Below, piece after piece: positions 8,999-17,339 of a stretch of 64,000 nt of DNA. Position 1 is the stretch's first letter. The number at the start of each line of letters is the position of its first letter. The notes under the pieces are model-generated. The model was not told the DNA's origin, did not search any database, and was given only the letters and a program-made list of their open reading frames with translations. The DNA comes from Nonomuraea jiangxiensis (GTDB taxonomy: Bacteria; Actinomycetota; Actinomycetes; Streptosporangiales; Streptosporangiaceae), in the NCBI RefSeq assembly GCF_900099965.1, contig NZ_FNDJ01000004.1:1-64000 (forward strand), read 5' to 3'. Made by a program: the position numbers and the translations under genes.

Positions 8999-9411
8999 TG
9001 AAAGTCCAAGGTTGGCTGTTCCTGCTGTGCGGACTGTTCTTCGCCGGCGTCGACATCGCCTACTGGTTCTGGACCAAGGCCGAGACGGGCCACGGTGAGC
9101 CGGTCGGCACCACCGCCATGGCCATCTCGGTCGGGTTCGCGTTCATGGTGGGCTACTACCTGATGTTCACCGCGCGCCGCATCGGCGAGCAGCCGGAGGA
9201 CAACAAGCAGGCCGAGATCAGCGACGGTGCCGGTGAGATCGGGTTCTTCAGCCCGAGCAGCTGGTGGCCGCTGTTCCTGTGCCTGGCGGCGGCCTTCGCC
9301 TTCGCCGGGTTCGTGATCGGCTTCTGGATGTTCCTGATCGGCGTCTTCATGGTGATCATGGCCATGATCGGGTTCGTGTTCCAGTACTACCGGGGTCACT
9401 TCTCGCACTGA
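8998..9411 (+). CDS. ctaF: actinobacterial cytochrome c oxidase subunit IV CtaF
   Basis: A 137-residue membrane protein beginning [15 protein letters not shown], matching the actinobacteria-specific subunit IV. Four hydrophobic helices are visible, in pairs separated by a polar loop (about residues 60-78). The ATG shares one base with the ctaD stop (TGATG), so translation is coupled. It is required for assembly of the bcc:aa3 supercomplex in related bacteria. A strong hairpin follows 12 bases after the stop. Confidence 0.94.
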   Translation: MKVQGWLFLLCGLFFAGVDIAYWFWTKAETGHGEPVGTTAMAISVGFAFMVGYYLMFTARRIGEQPEDNKQAEISDGAGEIGFFSPSSWWPLFLCLAAAFAFAGFVIGFWMFLIGVFMVIMAMIGFVFQYYRGHFSH

Positions 9412-9422
9412 AGTATCCACCG

Positions 9423-9460
9423 AAGCGGGCGTCTCTCTTGGGAGAGGACGCCCGCTTTTT
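9423..9460 (+). terminator. Rho-independent terminator after ctaCDF
   Basis: AAGCGGGCGTC pairs with GACGCCCGCTT, with extra TCTC/GAGA pairing inside, and ends in a run of five T. This is the clearest intrinsic terminator in the window. Confidence 0.9.
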
Positions 9461-9553
9461 GGTGTTCTTTGCCAGTGCACGGATGTGGTGATTCGATCAC
9501 TCAGGGTAGTAAAGGAGGCAGAAGCGGTTCGATCTTGGACGAGGGAGTCACCC

Positions 9554-10768
9554 GTGGGTCGCGTAGCGTATGGATCGTCAGGCCTGCTGGCCCTGGCGCT
9601 GCTGACGGCGTGCTCGGCGTGCTCGGCGGAACCGGCCGAGGAATCCAAGGGAGTCGCCATTGCGGGAGGCGTCAAGGCGGCGTCCGCGGGGGTCTTCCCG
9701 CCGGACAAGAGCCGGAACGTGCCCACCGACCAGAGCGTGGTCGTGTCGGCCCAGGGAGGCACGCTCAAGAGCGTACGGGTGACCGGCGGCAAGGCCGGGA
9801 TCCTGCCGGGCGAGCTGAGCGCCGACCGCACCCGCTGGCGCAGCCTCGGCAACGTCCGCCCCAACAGCACCTACACGGTCACCGCGGTCTCCGTGAACTC
9901 CGCGGGCCAGCAGAACGAGACCACCAGCACGTTCCAGACGGTCAAGGGCACCAAGACGTTCGACATCAAGACGATCACCCCCAACAAGGAGGACACCGGC
10001 CTCACGGTCGGCGTCGGCATGCCCATCATGATCACCTTCGACCAGCCGGTCGCCGACCGGGTCTCCGTCGAGCGCAACCTGTCCGTGCAGAGCTCCAAGC
10101 CGGTGGAGGGCGCCTGGCACTGGTTCGACGACACCCACGTGGACTTCCGGCCGCGCAAATACTGGCCGGCGCACACGAAGGTGCGGGTGGAGGCGAAGCT
10201 GGCCGGCGTACGCGGCGGACCCAACATGTACGGCAAGCGCGACGTCGCGCTCGACTTCAAGATCGGCCGTTCCCAGATCACCGAGGGCAGCCTCAAGGAG
10301 CACGTGCTCTACGTACGGCGGGACGGCAAGCAGATCCGCGAGATGCCGATGAGCGCCGGCCAGGGGGGTGTGTGGAAGTACTACACCACCTCGGGCATCC
10401 ACCTGGCGATGTCCCGCGAGGAGGCCACGCTCATGACCTCGCCGGGGATCGGCCCCGGCCAGTCCGGCTACTACTCGCTCATGGTCTACAAGACCGTCCG
10501 CATCTCCAACAGCGGCGAGTACATCCACAGCGCGCCCTGGTCGGTGGGCTCGCAGGGCAACTCGAACGTCAGCCACGGATGCGTGAACATCAGCCCGGCC
10601 AACGCCAGCTGGTTCCTCAAGAACACCCTGATCGGGGACCCGATCATCCTCACCGGGTCCCCGCGCAAACTGGAGCCCACCAACGGCTGGGGGCACTGGC
10701 AGGAGAACTGGAAGGAGTGGCTCCAGTGGAGCGTACTGAAGGACGCCCCGACGATGGCACTGCCGTAG
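9554..10768 (+). CDS. L,D-transpeptidase lipoprotein (Ig-like domains plus YkuD)
   Basis: A 404-residue cell-wall enzyme that makes 3-3 peptidoglycan cross-links. A lipoprotein signal (LLALALLTAC) is followed by two Ig-like domains (about residues 50-270) and a C-terminal YkuD catalytic domain. The active-site motif SHGCVNIS (about 350) with the nucleophilic Cys and the preceding His are present. This layout matches LdtMt2-type proteins. The GTG at 9554 is chosen because GAGGGAG lies seven bases upstream and the signal peptide begins there; an earlier frame start at 9485 lacks a ribosome site. Confidence 0.92.
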   Translation: MGRVAYGSSGLLALALLTACSACSAEPAEESKGVAIAGGVKAASAGVFPPDKSRNVPTDQSVVVSAQGGTLKSVRVTGGKAGILPGELSADRTRWRSLGNVRPNSTYTVTAVSVNSAGQQNETTSTFQTVKGTKTFDIKTITPNKEDTGLTVGVGMPIMITFDQPVADRVSVERNLSVQSSKPVEGAWHWFDDTHVDFRPRKYWPAHTKVRVEAKLAGVRGGPNMYGKRDVALDFKIGRSQITEGSLKEHVLYVRRDGKQIREMPMSAGQGGVWKYYTTSGIHLAMSREEATLMTSPGIGPGQSGYYSLMVYKTVRISNSGEYIHSAPWSVGSQGNSNVSHGCVNISPANASWFLKNTLIGDPIILTGSPRKLEPTNGWGHWQENWKEWLQWSVLKDAPTMALP

Positions 10769-10819
10769 CCCCATCACCCCGGGCGGCCGTCAGGGGCCCT
10801 CTGAGGCCCTCCCAGGGGG

Positions 10820-11857
10820 TCAGCAGGCGCCGCTGACCCGCACCCAGCGGTCGAGGGTGGCCGCGGCGGCGCCGGAGTCGACCGCCTCGGTCGCGTGGGC
10901 GTAGCCGTCGATCATGGCCGCGTCGAGATCGTCACCGGGGCCCCGCAGCGCCACCAGGGCGGCGGCGGCGTTGAGCAGCACGGCGTCGCGCACCGGACCC
11001 GTCTTGCCGCCCACCAGGTCGTGCACCGCCCGCGCGTTGAACGCCACGTCGCCGCCGCGCAGCGCGTCGACCTCGGCGCGCGCGATGCCGAGCACCGCGG
11101 GGTCGAACGTCCGCTGGGTCGCCGTGCCGTCCCTGACCACCCAGACCGTCGAGGTGCCGGCGATGGTCAGCTCGTCGAGACCGTCGTCGCCGCGGAACAC
11201 CAGGGCGGACACGCCGCGCTCGGCGAAGACGCCCGCGAGCACCGGCAGCATGCGGGCGTCGAACACGCCGATGGCCTGGGCCGCGGGACGGGCGGGATTG
11301 GTGAGGGGGCCGAGGAAGTTGAAGACCGTGGGCACGCCGATCTCCTTGCGGGTCGGTCCGGCGAAGCGCAGCGCGGGGTGATAGACCGGGGCGAAGCAGA
11401 ACGCGATGCCCGCCTCCTCGGCCACCCGAGCCGTCTGCTCCGGCGTGAGGTCGAGCCGGATGCCCAGGTGCTCCAGGACGTCGGCGGCGCCGCACGAGGA
11501 CGACGCGGCCCGGTTGCCGTGCTTGACCACCCGGGCGCCCGCGGCCGCGGCCACGATGGCGGCCATCGTCGAGACGTTGACGGTGTGGGCGCGGTCGCCG
11601 CCGGTGCCGACGACGTCGACCACCGGCCCCTCCACGGTCAGCGGCGTGGCCAGGTCGAGCATGGTGCGGGCCAGGCCCACCACCTCGGCCACCGTCTCAC
11701 CCTTGGCGCGCAGGGCCACGGCGAAGCCGGCGATCTGGGCGGACGTGGCGGCGCCGGACATGATCTCCCGCATCGCCCAGGCCGTCTCGTCGGCGGTGAG
11801 GTGCTCTCCGGACAGGAGAGCGGACAGCAGGGCGGGCCAGGTCGTCCGGGAGTCCAT
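10820..11857 (-). CDS. trpD: anthranilate phosphoribosyltransferase TrpD
   Basis: The second enzyme of tryptophan synthesis, transferring phosphoribose to anthranilate. At 345 residues it is typical. The PRPP site [17 protein letters not shown] (about 80-96), [12 protein letters not shown] (about 110) and the [14 protein letters not shown] region (about 166) are intact. The ATG at 11857 has a weak site five bases upstream; a GTG two codons earlier is possible. Other trp genes are absent nearby, so this is a detached trpD, as in Streptomyces beside the respiratory genes. Confidence 0.95.
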   Translation of the reverse strand: MDSRTTWPALLSALLSGEHLTADETAWAMREIMSGAATSAQIAGFAVALRAKGETVAEVVGLARTMLDLATPLTVEGPVVDVVGTGGDRAHTVNVSTMAAIVAAAAGARVVKHGNRAASSSCGAADVLEHLGIRLDLTPEQTARVAEEAGIAFCFAPVYHPALRFAGPTRKEIGVPTVFNFLGPLTNPARPAAQAIGVFDARMLPVLAGVFAERGVSALVFRGDDGLDELTIAGTSTVWVVRDGTATQRTFDPAVLGIARAEVDALRGGDVAFNARAVHDLVGGKTGPVRDAVLLNAAAALVALRGPGDDLDAAMIDGYAHATEAVDSGAAAATLDRWVRVSGAC

Positions 11858-11864
11858 GGGCACC

Positions 11865-11925
11865 TACTTGGCGTCGAGTCGGGTGGAGAACGGCTATTTG
11901 GCGTTGAGCCGGGTCGAGGAACGGC
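11865..11925 (-). repeat. adjacent 30-bp duplication at the 3' end of the receiver-like gene
   Basis: Bases 11865-11894 and 11895-11925 are diverged copies of one another (TTGGCGTCGAGTCGGGTGGAG against TTGGCGTTGAGCCGGGTCGAG). The second copy encodes the last residues of the receiver-like protein; the first repeats them beyond its stop. It looks like a small tandem duplication that left a ghost C-terminus in the trpD leader. Confidence 0.7.
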
Positions 11926-12292
11926 GCCGCATCAGGTCGGCCACGGTGTCGGCCAGGACCATCGGCTCCAGGGGTTGCGGCACGACGGCGTCGGCCTTGG
12001 ACCAGTCGGCCAGCCAGCGGTCGTCCCGCCGGGCGATGATCAGGCAGATGGGCGGGCAGTCGTAGACCTCGTCCTTGGCCTGGCGGGAGACGCCCATGCC
12101 GCCCGCCGGCTGCGTCTCGCCGTCGAGGACGGCCACGTCGATCTCGCCCGATCCCAGCCACTGGTGGACCTTGGGCTCCGTGGCGCACTCCACGATCTCC
12201 ACGAGAGGCACGTCGGCCGCGGGCCGCCTGCCGATGGCCTGGATCACCTCGGCCCTGGTGGCGGCGTCGTCGCTGTAGACGAGGACCCTCAT
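11894..12292 (-). CDS. stand-alone receiver-like protein
   Basis: A 132-residue protein with a response-regulator-like fold, opening MRVLVYSDDAATRAEV. A possible Asp position lies in DVAVLDGE (about residue 61) and a C-terminal KADAVVPQPLEP matches the receiver Lys region. No DNA-binding or enzyme domain follows. It may be a single-domain signalling protein or a degenerate receiver that is not phosphorylated. The start is the ATG at 12292, which begins the first beta strand; upstream residues of the open frame are unlike the family. It precedes trpD on the same strand. Confidence 0.75.
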   Translation of the reverse strand: MRVLVYSDDAATRAEVIQAIGRRPAADVPLVEIVECATEPKVHQWLGSGEIDVAVLDGETQPAGGMGVSRQAKDEVYDCPPICLIIARRDDRWLADWSKADAVVPQPLEPMVLADTVADLMRRRSSTRLNAK

Positions 12293-12511
12293 CGTGTCGT
12301 CTGTGCTCCCGGTGGACGTCACTTTCGCGCTCGCTATCGCTTGTAGGGGTAGGGTCACCTGGGATCGTACCGGTGCGGCGGCGTGCAATCCCAGGCCGCC
12401 CGGCCGGTGGCCGGGTTCCTGGGGGATTTCTGATGATTATCCCAGGTTGCTTGGTGGTTTGTACCTGCTAACGGGGGGTCGTGCGCCGGACCGACCACCG
12501 GAGCCGCAATA

Positions 12512-13162
12512 ATGCTGCCCGTGGCGACAGCATCCGCAATAACTTCGACGACGGCAGCTCAGTCGTCCCGGCGGCCAAACCTGGTCAGCGTCGGGACGAT
12601 CGTGTGGCTGTCCTCCGAGCTCATGTTCTTCGCGGCGCTGTTCGCGATGTACTTCACCATCCGGTCGGTGAGCGAGGGCAAAGGCATCGAGTGGGGACCC
12701 GCGTTCCTGCCCGTGGGCGCCGAGGCCGAAGGCGCTCACCTGAACATCCCGTTCGCGACGGTCAACACGATCATCCTGGTGCTGTCGAGTGTGACGTGCC
12801 AGCTCGGCGTGTGGGCCGCGGAGAAGGGGCAGGTCGGAAAGCTCCGCTTCTGGTACATCGTCAGCTTCCTCATGGGCGCGATCTTCGTCGCCGGGCAGCT
12901 GTACGAGTACGGCGAGCTGGCGTCAGAGGGCGCGACCCTGTCCGCCAACGCCTACACCTCGGTGTTCTACCTGACGACGGGCTTCCATGGCCTGCACGTG
13001 ACCGGTGGCCTGATCGCGTTCCTGTTCATGCTGGGACGCACGTACGCCGCGAAGCGCTTTACGCATGAGCAGGCCACCAGCGCGATCGTCGTGTCCTACT
13101 ACTGGCACTTCGTCGACGTCGTCTGGATCGGTCTTTTCGCGACCATCTACATCATTCGATAA
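12512..13162 (+). CDS. ctaE: cytochrome c oxidase subunit III CtaE
   Basis: Subunit III of aa3 oxidase, 216 residues with five transmembrane helices, the short actinobacterial form. Typical segments are [15 protein letters not shown] (about 34-48), TTGFHGLHV (about 158) and [11 protein letters not shown] (about 195). GGAG lies eight bases before the ATG at 12512; a GTG nine bases later is a weaker choice. It leads the ctaE-qcrC-qcrA-qcrB operon, separated from ctaCDF by about 3 kb as in Streptomyces and mycobacteria. Confidence 0.96.
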   Translation: MLPVATASAITSTTAAQSSRRPNLVSVGTIVWLSSELMFFAALFAMYFTIRSVSEGKGIEWGPAFLPVGAEAEGAHLNIPFATVNTIILVLSSVTCQLGVWAAEKGQVGKLRFWYIVSFLMGAIFVAGQLYEYGELASEGATLSANAYTSVFYLTTGFHGLHVTGGLIAFLFMLGRTYAAKRFTHEQATSAIVVSYYWHFVDVVWIGLFATIYIIR

Positions 13163-13176
13163 GGAACGGGATCTCT

Positions 13177-13986
13177 GTGACTAGGATCACCGCTTGGCGG
13201 CGGCATCCCCTCGCGAGATATGCCGTCCTGATTTTCGCGTTGGCGCTGGTCGGGATGACATACACCGCCTTCGCCCAGGCGGGTAAGCCCGCCGACGCGG
13301 CGATGGCGGCCGGCAAGGTCGATGACGTGGCCGAGGGCAAGAGCCTGTTCGTCCTGCACTGCGCGAGCTGCCACGGCATGAACGCGCAGGGCACCACGAC
13401 GGCCCCCACGCTCATCGGTGTCGGCGCCGCGGCCGTCGACTTCCAGATGAGCACCGGCCGCATGCCCGCCGCCGCCCCCGGGCCCCAGGCGCCGCGCAAG
13501 CCCCAGGCCAAGTGGGTCAACGAGGAGACGACCCGCCAGATCGCCGCCTACGTGCAGTCGCTCGGCGGCGGTCCCCAGGTGCCCCCCGCCGAGGCCGTCG
13601 ACCCCAAGCTCGGCGACGCCGGCAAGGGCGGCGAGCTCTTCCGCGCCAACTGCATCCAGTGCCACAACTGGGCAGGTGCCGGAGGCGCGCTCACGCAGGG
13701 CAAATACGCGCCCAACCTGAACTCGGCGACCCCGCAGCAGATCTACGAGGCGATGGTCACGGGCCCGCAGGCCATGCCGGTCTTCAACGACTCGACGATC
13801 ACGCCTGAGGAGAAGCGCAGCATGATCGCGTACATCACCCAGGTGCGCGAGCAGCAGGACCCGGGCGGATTCGGTCTCGGGCGCATCGGCCCCGTCACCG
13901 AAGGTCTCGTAGCTTGGATAGTGGGCCTGAGCGCCCTCGCACTCGCCGCCATCTGGATCACCGCGAAGAAGCGACAGAAGTCATGA
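13177..13986 (+). CDS. qcrC: diheme cytochrome c subunit QcrC
   Basis: The cytochrome cc subunit of the bcc complex, 269 residues. It replaces soluble cytochrome c by carrying two heme c groups. The binding motifs are CASCH (about residue 61) and CIQCH (about 159). An N-terminal signal/anchor (about 12-30) and a C-terminal helix (about 242-262) hold it in the membrane. The GTG start has AAGGAACGGG upstream. Its end overlaps the qcrA start (ATGA). Confidence 0.97.
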   Translation: MTRITAWRRHPLARYAVLIFALALVGMTYTAFAQAGKPADAAMAAGKVDDVAEGKSLFVLHCASCHGMNAQGTTTAPTLIGVGAAAVDFQMSTGRMPAAAPGPQAPRKPQAKWVNEETTRQIAAYVQSLGGGPQVPPAEAVDPKLGDAGKGGELFRANCIQCHNWAGAGGALTQGKYAPNLNSATPQQIYEAMVTGPQAMPVFNDSTITPEEKRSMIAYITQVREQQDPGGFGLGRIGPVTEGLVAWIVGLSALALAAIWITAKKRQKS

Positions 13987-15095
13987 CAGACAACGAGCAC
14001 GAGATCGAGCAGCCGGAAGAGCGCGTCCCCAAGCGCGTCATCGGCACCCCCCCGCCTGGCACCTCGATGCTCGGCACCGCGGAAGTGGCGGAGGCCGACC
14101 AGGAGATCCCCGGGGTCATACTGCCGGACGAGGCCAAGGCCCGGAAGGCCGAGAAGATCGTGGCGCTCTGCTTCACGATCACCTTCCTGGCCGCCATCGG
14201 GTTCCTCATCTCCTATGTGGTGTTCCAGGTCGGCAGCCCCGAGGCGACCGGCGTGTCGAACCTCGCGCTGGGCAGCACGCTGACGGTCGCCATCCTGGGG
14301 CTGGCGATCGGCATCGTGGTCTGGGTCCGCCAGATCATGCCGAAATACTCCCTGGTCCAGGAGCGCCACCCGATGGCCTCCGCCGAGGACGACCGCGAAT
14401 ACGTGGCCGACACCTTCGTGCGGGGCGCCAACGAGAGCGGCTTCGTCAAGCGCAAGCTGCTGCGCCGTACGCTGCTGCTGGCCGCGGCGCCGCTGGGCCT
14501 GGTGCCGCTGGTGCTGCTGCGTGACCTCGACAACAGCAAGATGCCCGGCTCCCAGTTCAACAAGCTGCTGCGGCACACGGTCTGGGGCACCAAGACCAAG
14601 GAGGGCAAGCCGCTCAGGCTCGTCGTCGAGGGCACGGGCCAGCCGATCCGCGCCGCCGACTTCAACTCGCCGGGCGGCATCCTGTCCGTCGTCCCCGAGG
14701 GCTACGAGCACGACCTCAACGCCCTGGCCAAGGCCACGCTCATCTTGATCAAGTTCCGGCCGGAGGAGCTCAAGAGCGGCGTACGCCAGAACTGGACGCA
14801 CGACGGCATCGTGGCCTACTCCAAGATCTGCACCCACGTGGGCTGCCCGGCGGCCCTGTACGAGCAGAACACCCACCACATCCTGTGCCCGTGCCACCAG
14901 TCGACGTTCGACGCCGCCGACGGTGCGAAGGTCATCTTCGGCCCGGCCGCCCGGCCGCTGCCGCAGTTGCCGATCACGGTGGACCAGGAGGGATACCTCA
15001 TCGCCCAGGGAGACTTCGAAGTGCCACCCGGCCCCAGCTACTGGGAGCGCGGTGACGCCGAGGCCGAGGCCAGGGCGAAGGGAGGCCAGGCATGA
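13983..15095 (+). CDS. qcrA: Rieske iron-sulfur subunit QcrA
   Basis: The actinobacterial Rieske subunit, 370 residues. Three transmembrane helices (about 58-80, 95-116 and 162-180) are followed by the Rieske fold. The 2Fe-2S ligands are in CTHVGC (about 283) and CPCHQS (about 302). An acidic cytoplasmic tail precedes the first helix. The ATG at 13983 overlaps the qcrC stop; an upstream extension of the frame is a read-through of qcrC sequence. It transfers electrons from menaquinol to QcrC. Confidence 0.97.
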   Translation: MTDNEHEIEQPEERVPKRVIGTPPPGTSMLGTAEVAEADQEIPGVILPDEAKARKAEKIVALCFTITFLAAIGFLISYVVFQVGSPEATGVSNLALGSTLTVAILGLAIGIVVWVRQIMPKYSLVQERHPMASAEDDREYVADTFVRGANESGFVKRKLLRRTLLLAAAPLGLVPLVLLRDLDNSKMPGSQFNKLLRHTVWGTKTKEGKPLRLVVEGTGQPIRAADFNSPGGILSVVPEGYEHDLNALAKATLILIKFRPEELKSGVRQNWTHDGIVAYSKICTHVGCPAALYEQNTHHILCPCHQSTFDAADGAKVIFGPAARPLPQLPITVDQEGYLIAQGDFEVPPGPSYWERGDAEAEARAKGGQA

Positions 15096-16750
15096 GCGAC
15101 GACCTGAAGACCGTGCCCAAGGCCATCACGGGCCCGTCGACCTTCCTCGACGACCGGCTCGGCGGTGCCAACTTCCTCAAGCGCAACCTGCGCAAGATCT
15201 TCCCCGACCACTGGTCGTTCCTGCTGGGTGAGATCGCGCTCTACTCGTTCATCATCCTGCTGCTGACCGGTACGTTCCTGACGTTCTGGTTCAAGCCCAG
15301 CATGATGGAGATCGCCTACGACGGCTCCTACGCGCCCCTCAAGGGCGTGATGATGTCGCAGGCCTACGCGTCGTCGCTGGAGATCAGCTTCGACGTCCGC
15401 GGTGGTCTGCTGATCCGGCAGATGCACCACTGGGCGGCCCTGCTGTTCGTGGCCGGCATGATGGTGCACATGCTCCGGGTGTTCTTCACCGGCGCATACC
15501 GCAAGCCGCGCGAGCTCAACTGGATCATCGGCGTGCTGCTGCTGACGCTGGCGCTGGCCGAGGGTCTGACCGGTTACTCGCTGCCCGACGACCTGCTGTC
15601 CGGCGCCGGTCTGCGGATCACCGAGGGCGTGGCGATCTCGCTGCCGCTGGTCGGTACGTACATCACGTTCTTCCTGTTCGGCGGGGAATATCCGGGTGAG
15701 GATGTCATCTCCCGGTTCTACTCGCTGCACATCCTGCTCATCCCGGGCATCCTGCTGGCGCTGATCTCGGCGCACATGGTGCTCATGTGGGTGCAGAAGC
15801 ACACCCAGATGCCCGGCAAGGGACGCGACAACAAGAACGTGGTGGGCGCGCCGTTCTACCCGGCCTTCATGCTCAAGGCCGGCGCGTACTTCCTGTTCAC
15901 GCTCGCCGTGGTGGCGGGGCTGGCGACGTTCACCCAGATCAACCCGATCTGGTTGTTCGGGCCTTATACCCCCGCCGACGTGTCGGCCGGTTCGCAGCCG
16001 GACTTCTACATGGGCTTCCTCGAAGGCGCGCTGCGGATCATGGTGCCGTGGGAGATCAACCTCTTCGGCACCTCCCATGCCGGCACCCTGCCACTGAGCG
16101 TCATCATCCCGGCCCTGGTGCCGATGGGCATCATCATGACCGGGCTGGCGCTCTATCCGTTCCTGGAACGCTGGGTGACGGGCGACAACCGCGAGCACCA
16201 CATCGCGGACCGGCCGCGCAACAACCCGCACCGGACCTCGATCGGCATGTCGGCCATCACGTTCTACGGTGTGCTGTGGGTGCTCGGCGCCAACGACGAG
16301 ATCTCGGCGTTCTTCCACATCAGCCTCAACTGGACCACCTACATCGGCCGGGTGCTGATCTTCGTGGCGCCGGCGCTGGCCTACCTGATCACCTACCGCA
16401 TGTGCCTCGGCCTGCAGCGCTTCGACCAGGCGGTCATCGGGCACGGGGTGGAGTCCGGGGTCATCAAGCGGCTGCCGCACGGTGAGTTCATCGAGGTGCA
16501 CACGCCGGTGGCCGAGGACATCGAGGCCCACCTGCGCGGCAAGGAGGCGGTGCCGATGCTGCCGGTGGCCGAGGATGGCGCGGGCATCCCGCCCAAGGGC
16601 ATGCGCGGGCCGCTCGGCAAGCTGCGCGGGCGCATGTCGAAGGCGTACGGCGGGGAGAAGATCCCGCTGGACGACGGGCATGGGCACGGGCACGAGGAGG
16701 AGCACGCCGCCATCGAGTCGGGCGACGACGACCGCAGCCTCACCCACTGA
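15092..16750 (+). CDS. qcrB: cytochrome b subunit QcrB
   Basis: The cytochrome b subunit of the bcc complex, 552 residues, with eight or nine helices and the extended actinobacterial C-terminus. Heme-ligand helices with HHWAALLFVAGMMVH (about 111-125) and the later HILLIPGI and AHMVL histidines (about 215-230) are present. The Qp-site motif appears as PWEIN rather than the common PEWY type (about 326). It starts in an ATGA overlap with qcrA and ends with a His-rich tail and a hairpin. Confidence 0.97.
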   Translation: MSDDLKTVPKAITGPSTFLDDRLGGANFLKRNLRKIFPDHWSFLLGEIALYSFIILLLTGTFLTFWFKPSMMEIAYDGSYAPLKGVMMSQAYASSLEISFDVRGGLLIRQMHHWAALLFVAGMMVHMLRVFFTGAYRKPRELNWIIGVLLLTLALAEGLTGYSLPDDLLSGAGLRITEGVAISLPLVGTYITFFLFGGEYPGEDVISRFYSLHILLIPGILLALISAHMVLMWVQKHTQMPGKGRDNKNVVGAPFYPAFMLKAGAYFLFTLAVVAGLATFTQINPIWLFGPYTPADVSAGSQPDFYMGFLEGALRIMVPWEINLFGTSHAGTLPLSVIIPALVPMGIIMTGLALYPFLERWVTGDNREHHIADRPRNNPHRTSIGMSAITFYGVLWVLGANDEISAFFHISLNWTTYIGRVLIFVAPALAYLITYRMCLGLQRFDQAVIGHGVESGVIKRLPHGEFIEVHTPVAEDIEAHLRGKEAVPMLPVAEDGAGIPPKGMRGPLGKLRGRMSKAYGGEKIPLDDGHGHGHEEEHAAIESGDDDRSLTH

Positions 16751-16767
16751 TTCTGTCGCCACACCGT

Positions 16768-16802
16768 ACGGGCCCGTCCGGAACCTTTCCGGGCGGGCCC
16801 GT
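16768..16802 (+). terminator. terminator after qcrB
   Basis: ACGGGCCCG pairs with CGGGCCCGT, and CCGGAA with TTTCCGG inside, forming a long stem-loop 18 bases after the qcrB stop. Confidence 0.82.
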
Positions 16803-16995
16803 CGGCGTTCCTGGCGGCGTTCTGCGGCCTTCGCACAGGGGAGTGGGTTGCTGGGCGCTTTGTCGGCTGTGGGGCGCGCTGAGGAGGTTGTGAGCGGTCG
16901 TCCGTGCCGGGCCCCGGCCGCCCCGGCTCGTTACGGCCCTTGCGGGGTGCTCATGGGGGTGGCCCGCGCCGACGGCCGGTCCGGCACGCGAAAGG

Positions 16996-17019
16996 GCCGT
17001 GCCGCCGCGGGCACGGCCG
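16996..17019 (-). terminator. terminator after the Lrp-like gene
   Basis: GGCCGTGCC and GGCACGGCC form a perfect 9-bp stem around six bases. On the minus strand it is followed by CTTTC, a short U-tract, 16 bases beyond the stop of the Lrp-like gene. Apart from this hairpin and the qcrB terminator, bases 16751-17034 hold nothing I can identify. Confidence 0.75.
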
Positions 17020-17034
17020 GGGGCTCGGCAGGGA

Positions 17035-17322
17035 TCAGTCGGCCTCGGGGAAACCGATGGAGAAGGCCGCGTCGAGATCGTGCCTGGAGTACGCGCGGAA
17101 GGCGATGTGCGTCTCGGTGTGCAGCACCCCGGCGACCTTGTTGATCCGCCCGGGAACCACCTCGGCGATCTCCTCGTAGGCCGCGACCCGGACCATGGCC
17201 ATCAGGTCGTATTCGCCGGTGATGGAGTAGACCTCGCTGACCCCGTCGATCTCGGCGATCGTCTGGGCGACCTCCGGGATGCGGTCTACCTCTGCATTTA
17301 TGTGGACGATAGCCGTGACCAT
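17035..17322 (-). CDS. Lrp/AsnC ligand-binding (RAM) domain protein without HTH
   Basis: A 95-residue protein consisting only of the RAM ligand-binding domain of Lrp/AsnC regulators (MVTAIVHINAE, then EVYSITGEYDLMAMVR). The helix-turn-helix half is missing. Such stand-alone RAM proteins form oligomers that bind amino acids; their partners are mostly unknown. The ATG at 17322 begins the first beta strand, and the longer frame upstream is non-homologous. It lies 17 bases after the exonuclease gene on the same strand, so the two are likely co-transcribed. Confidence 0.88.
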   Translation of the reverse strand: MVTAIVHINAEVDRIPEVAQTIAEIDGVSEVYSITGEYDLMAMVRVAAYEEIAEVVPGRINKVAGVLHTETHIAFRAYSRHDLDAAFSIGFPEAD

Positions 17323-17339
17323 GCCCCAACTGTATCGGG

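Noticed and set aside
10769-10819. Possible terminator between the L,D-transpeptidase and trpD genes
   Set aside because: Only a weak AGGGGCC/GGCCCT stem is visible, not enough to claim.
15038-16762. 574-codon antisense frame over qcrB
   Set aside because: Same reason: composition of a shadow, no recognisable domain, and qcrB is unmistakable on the other strand.
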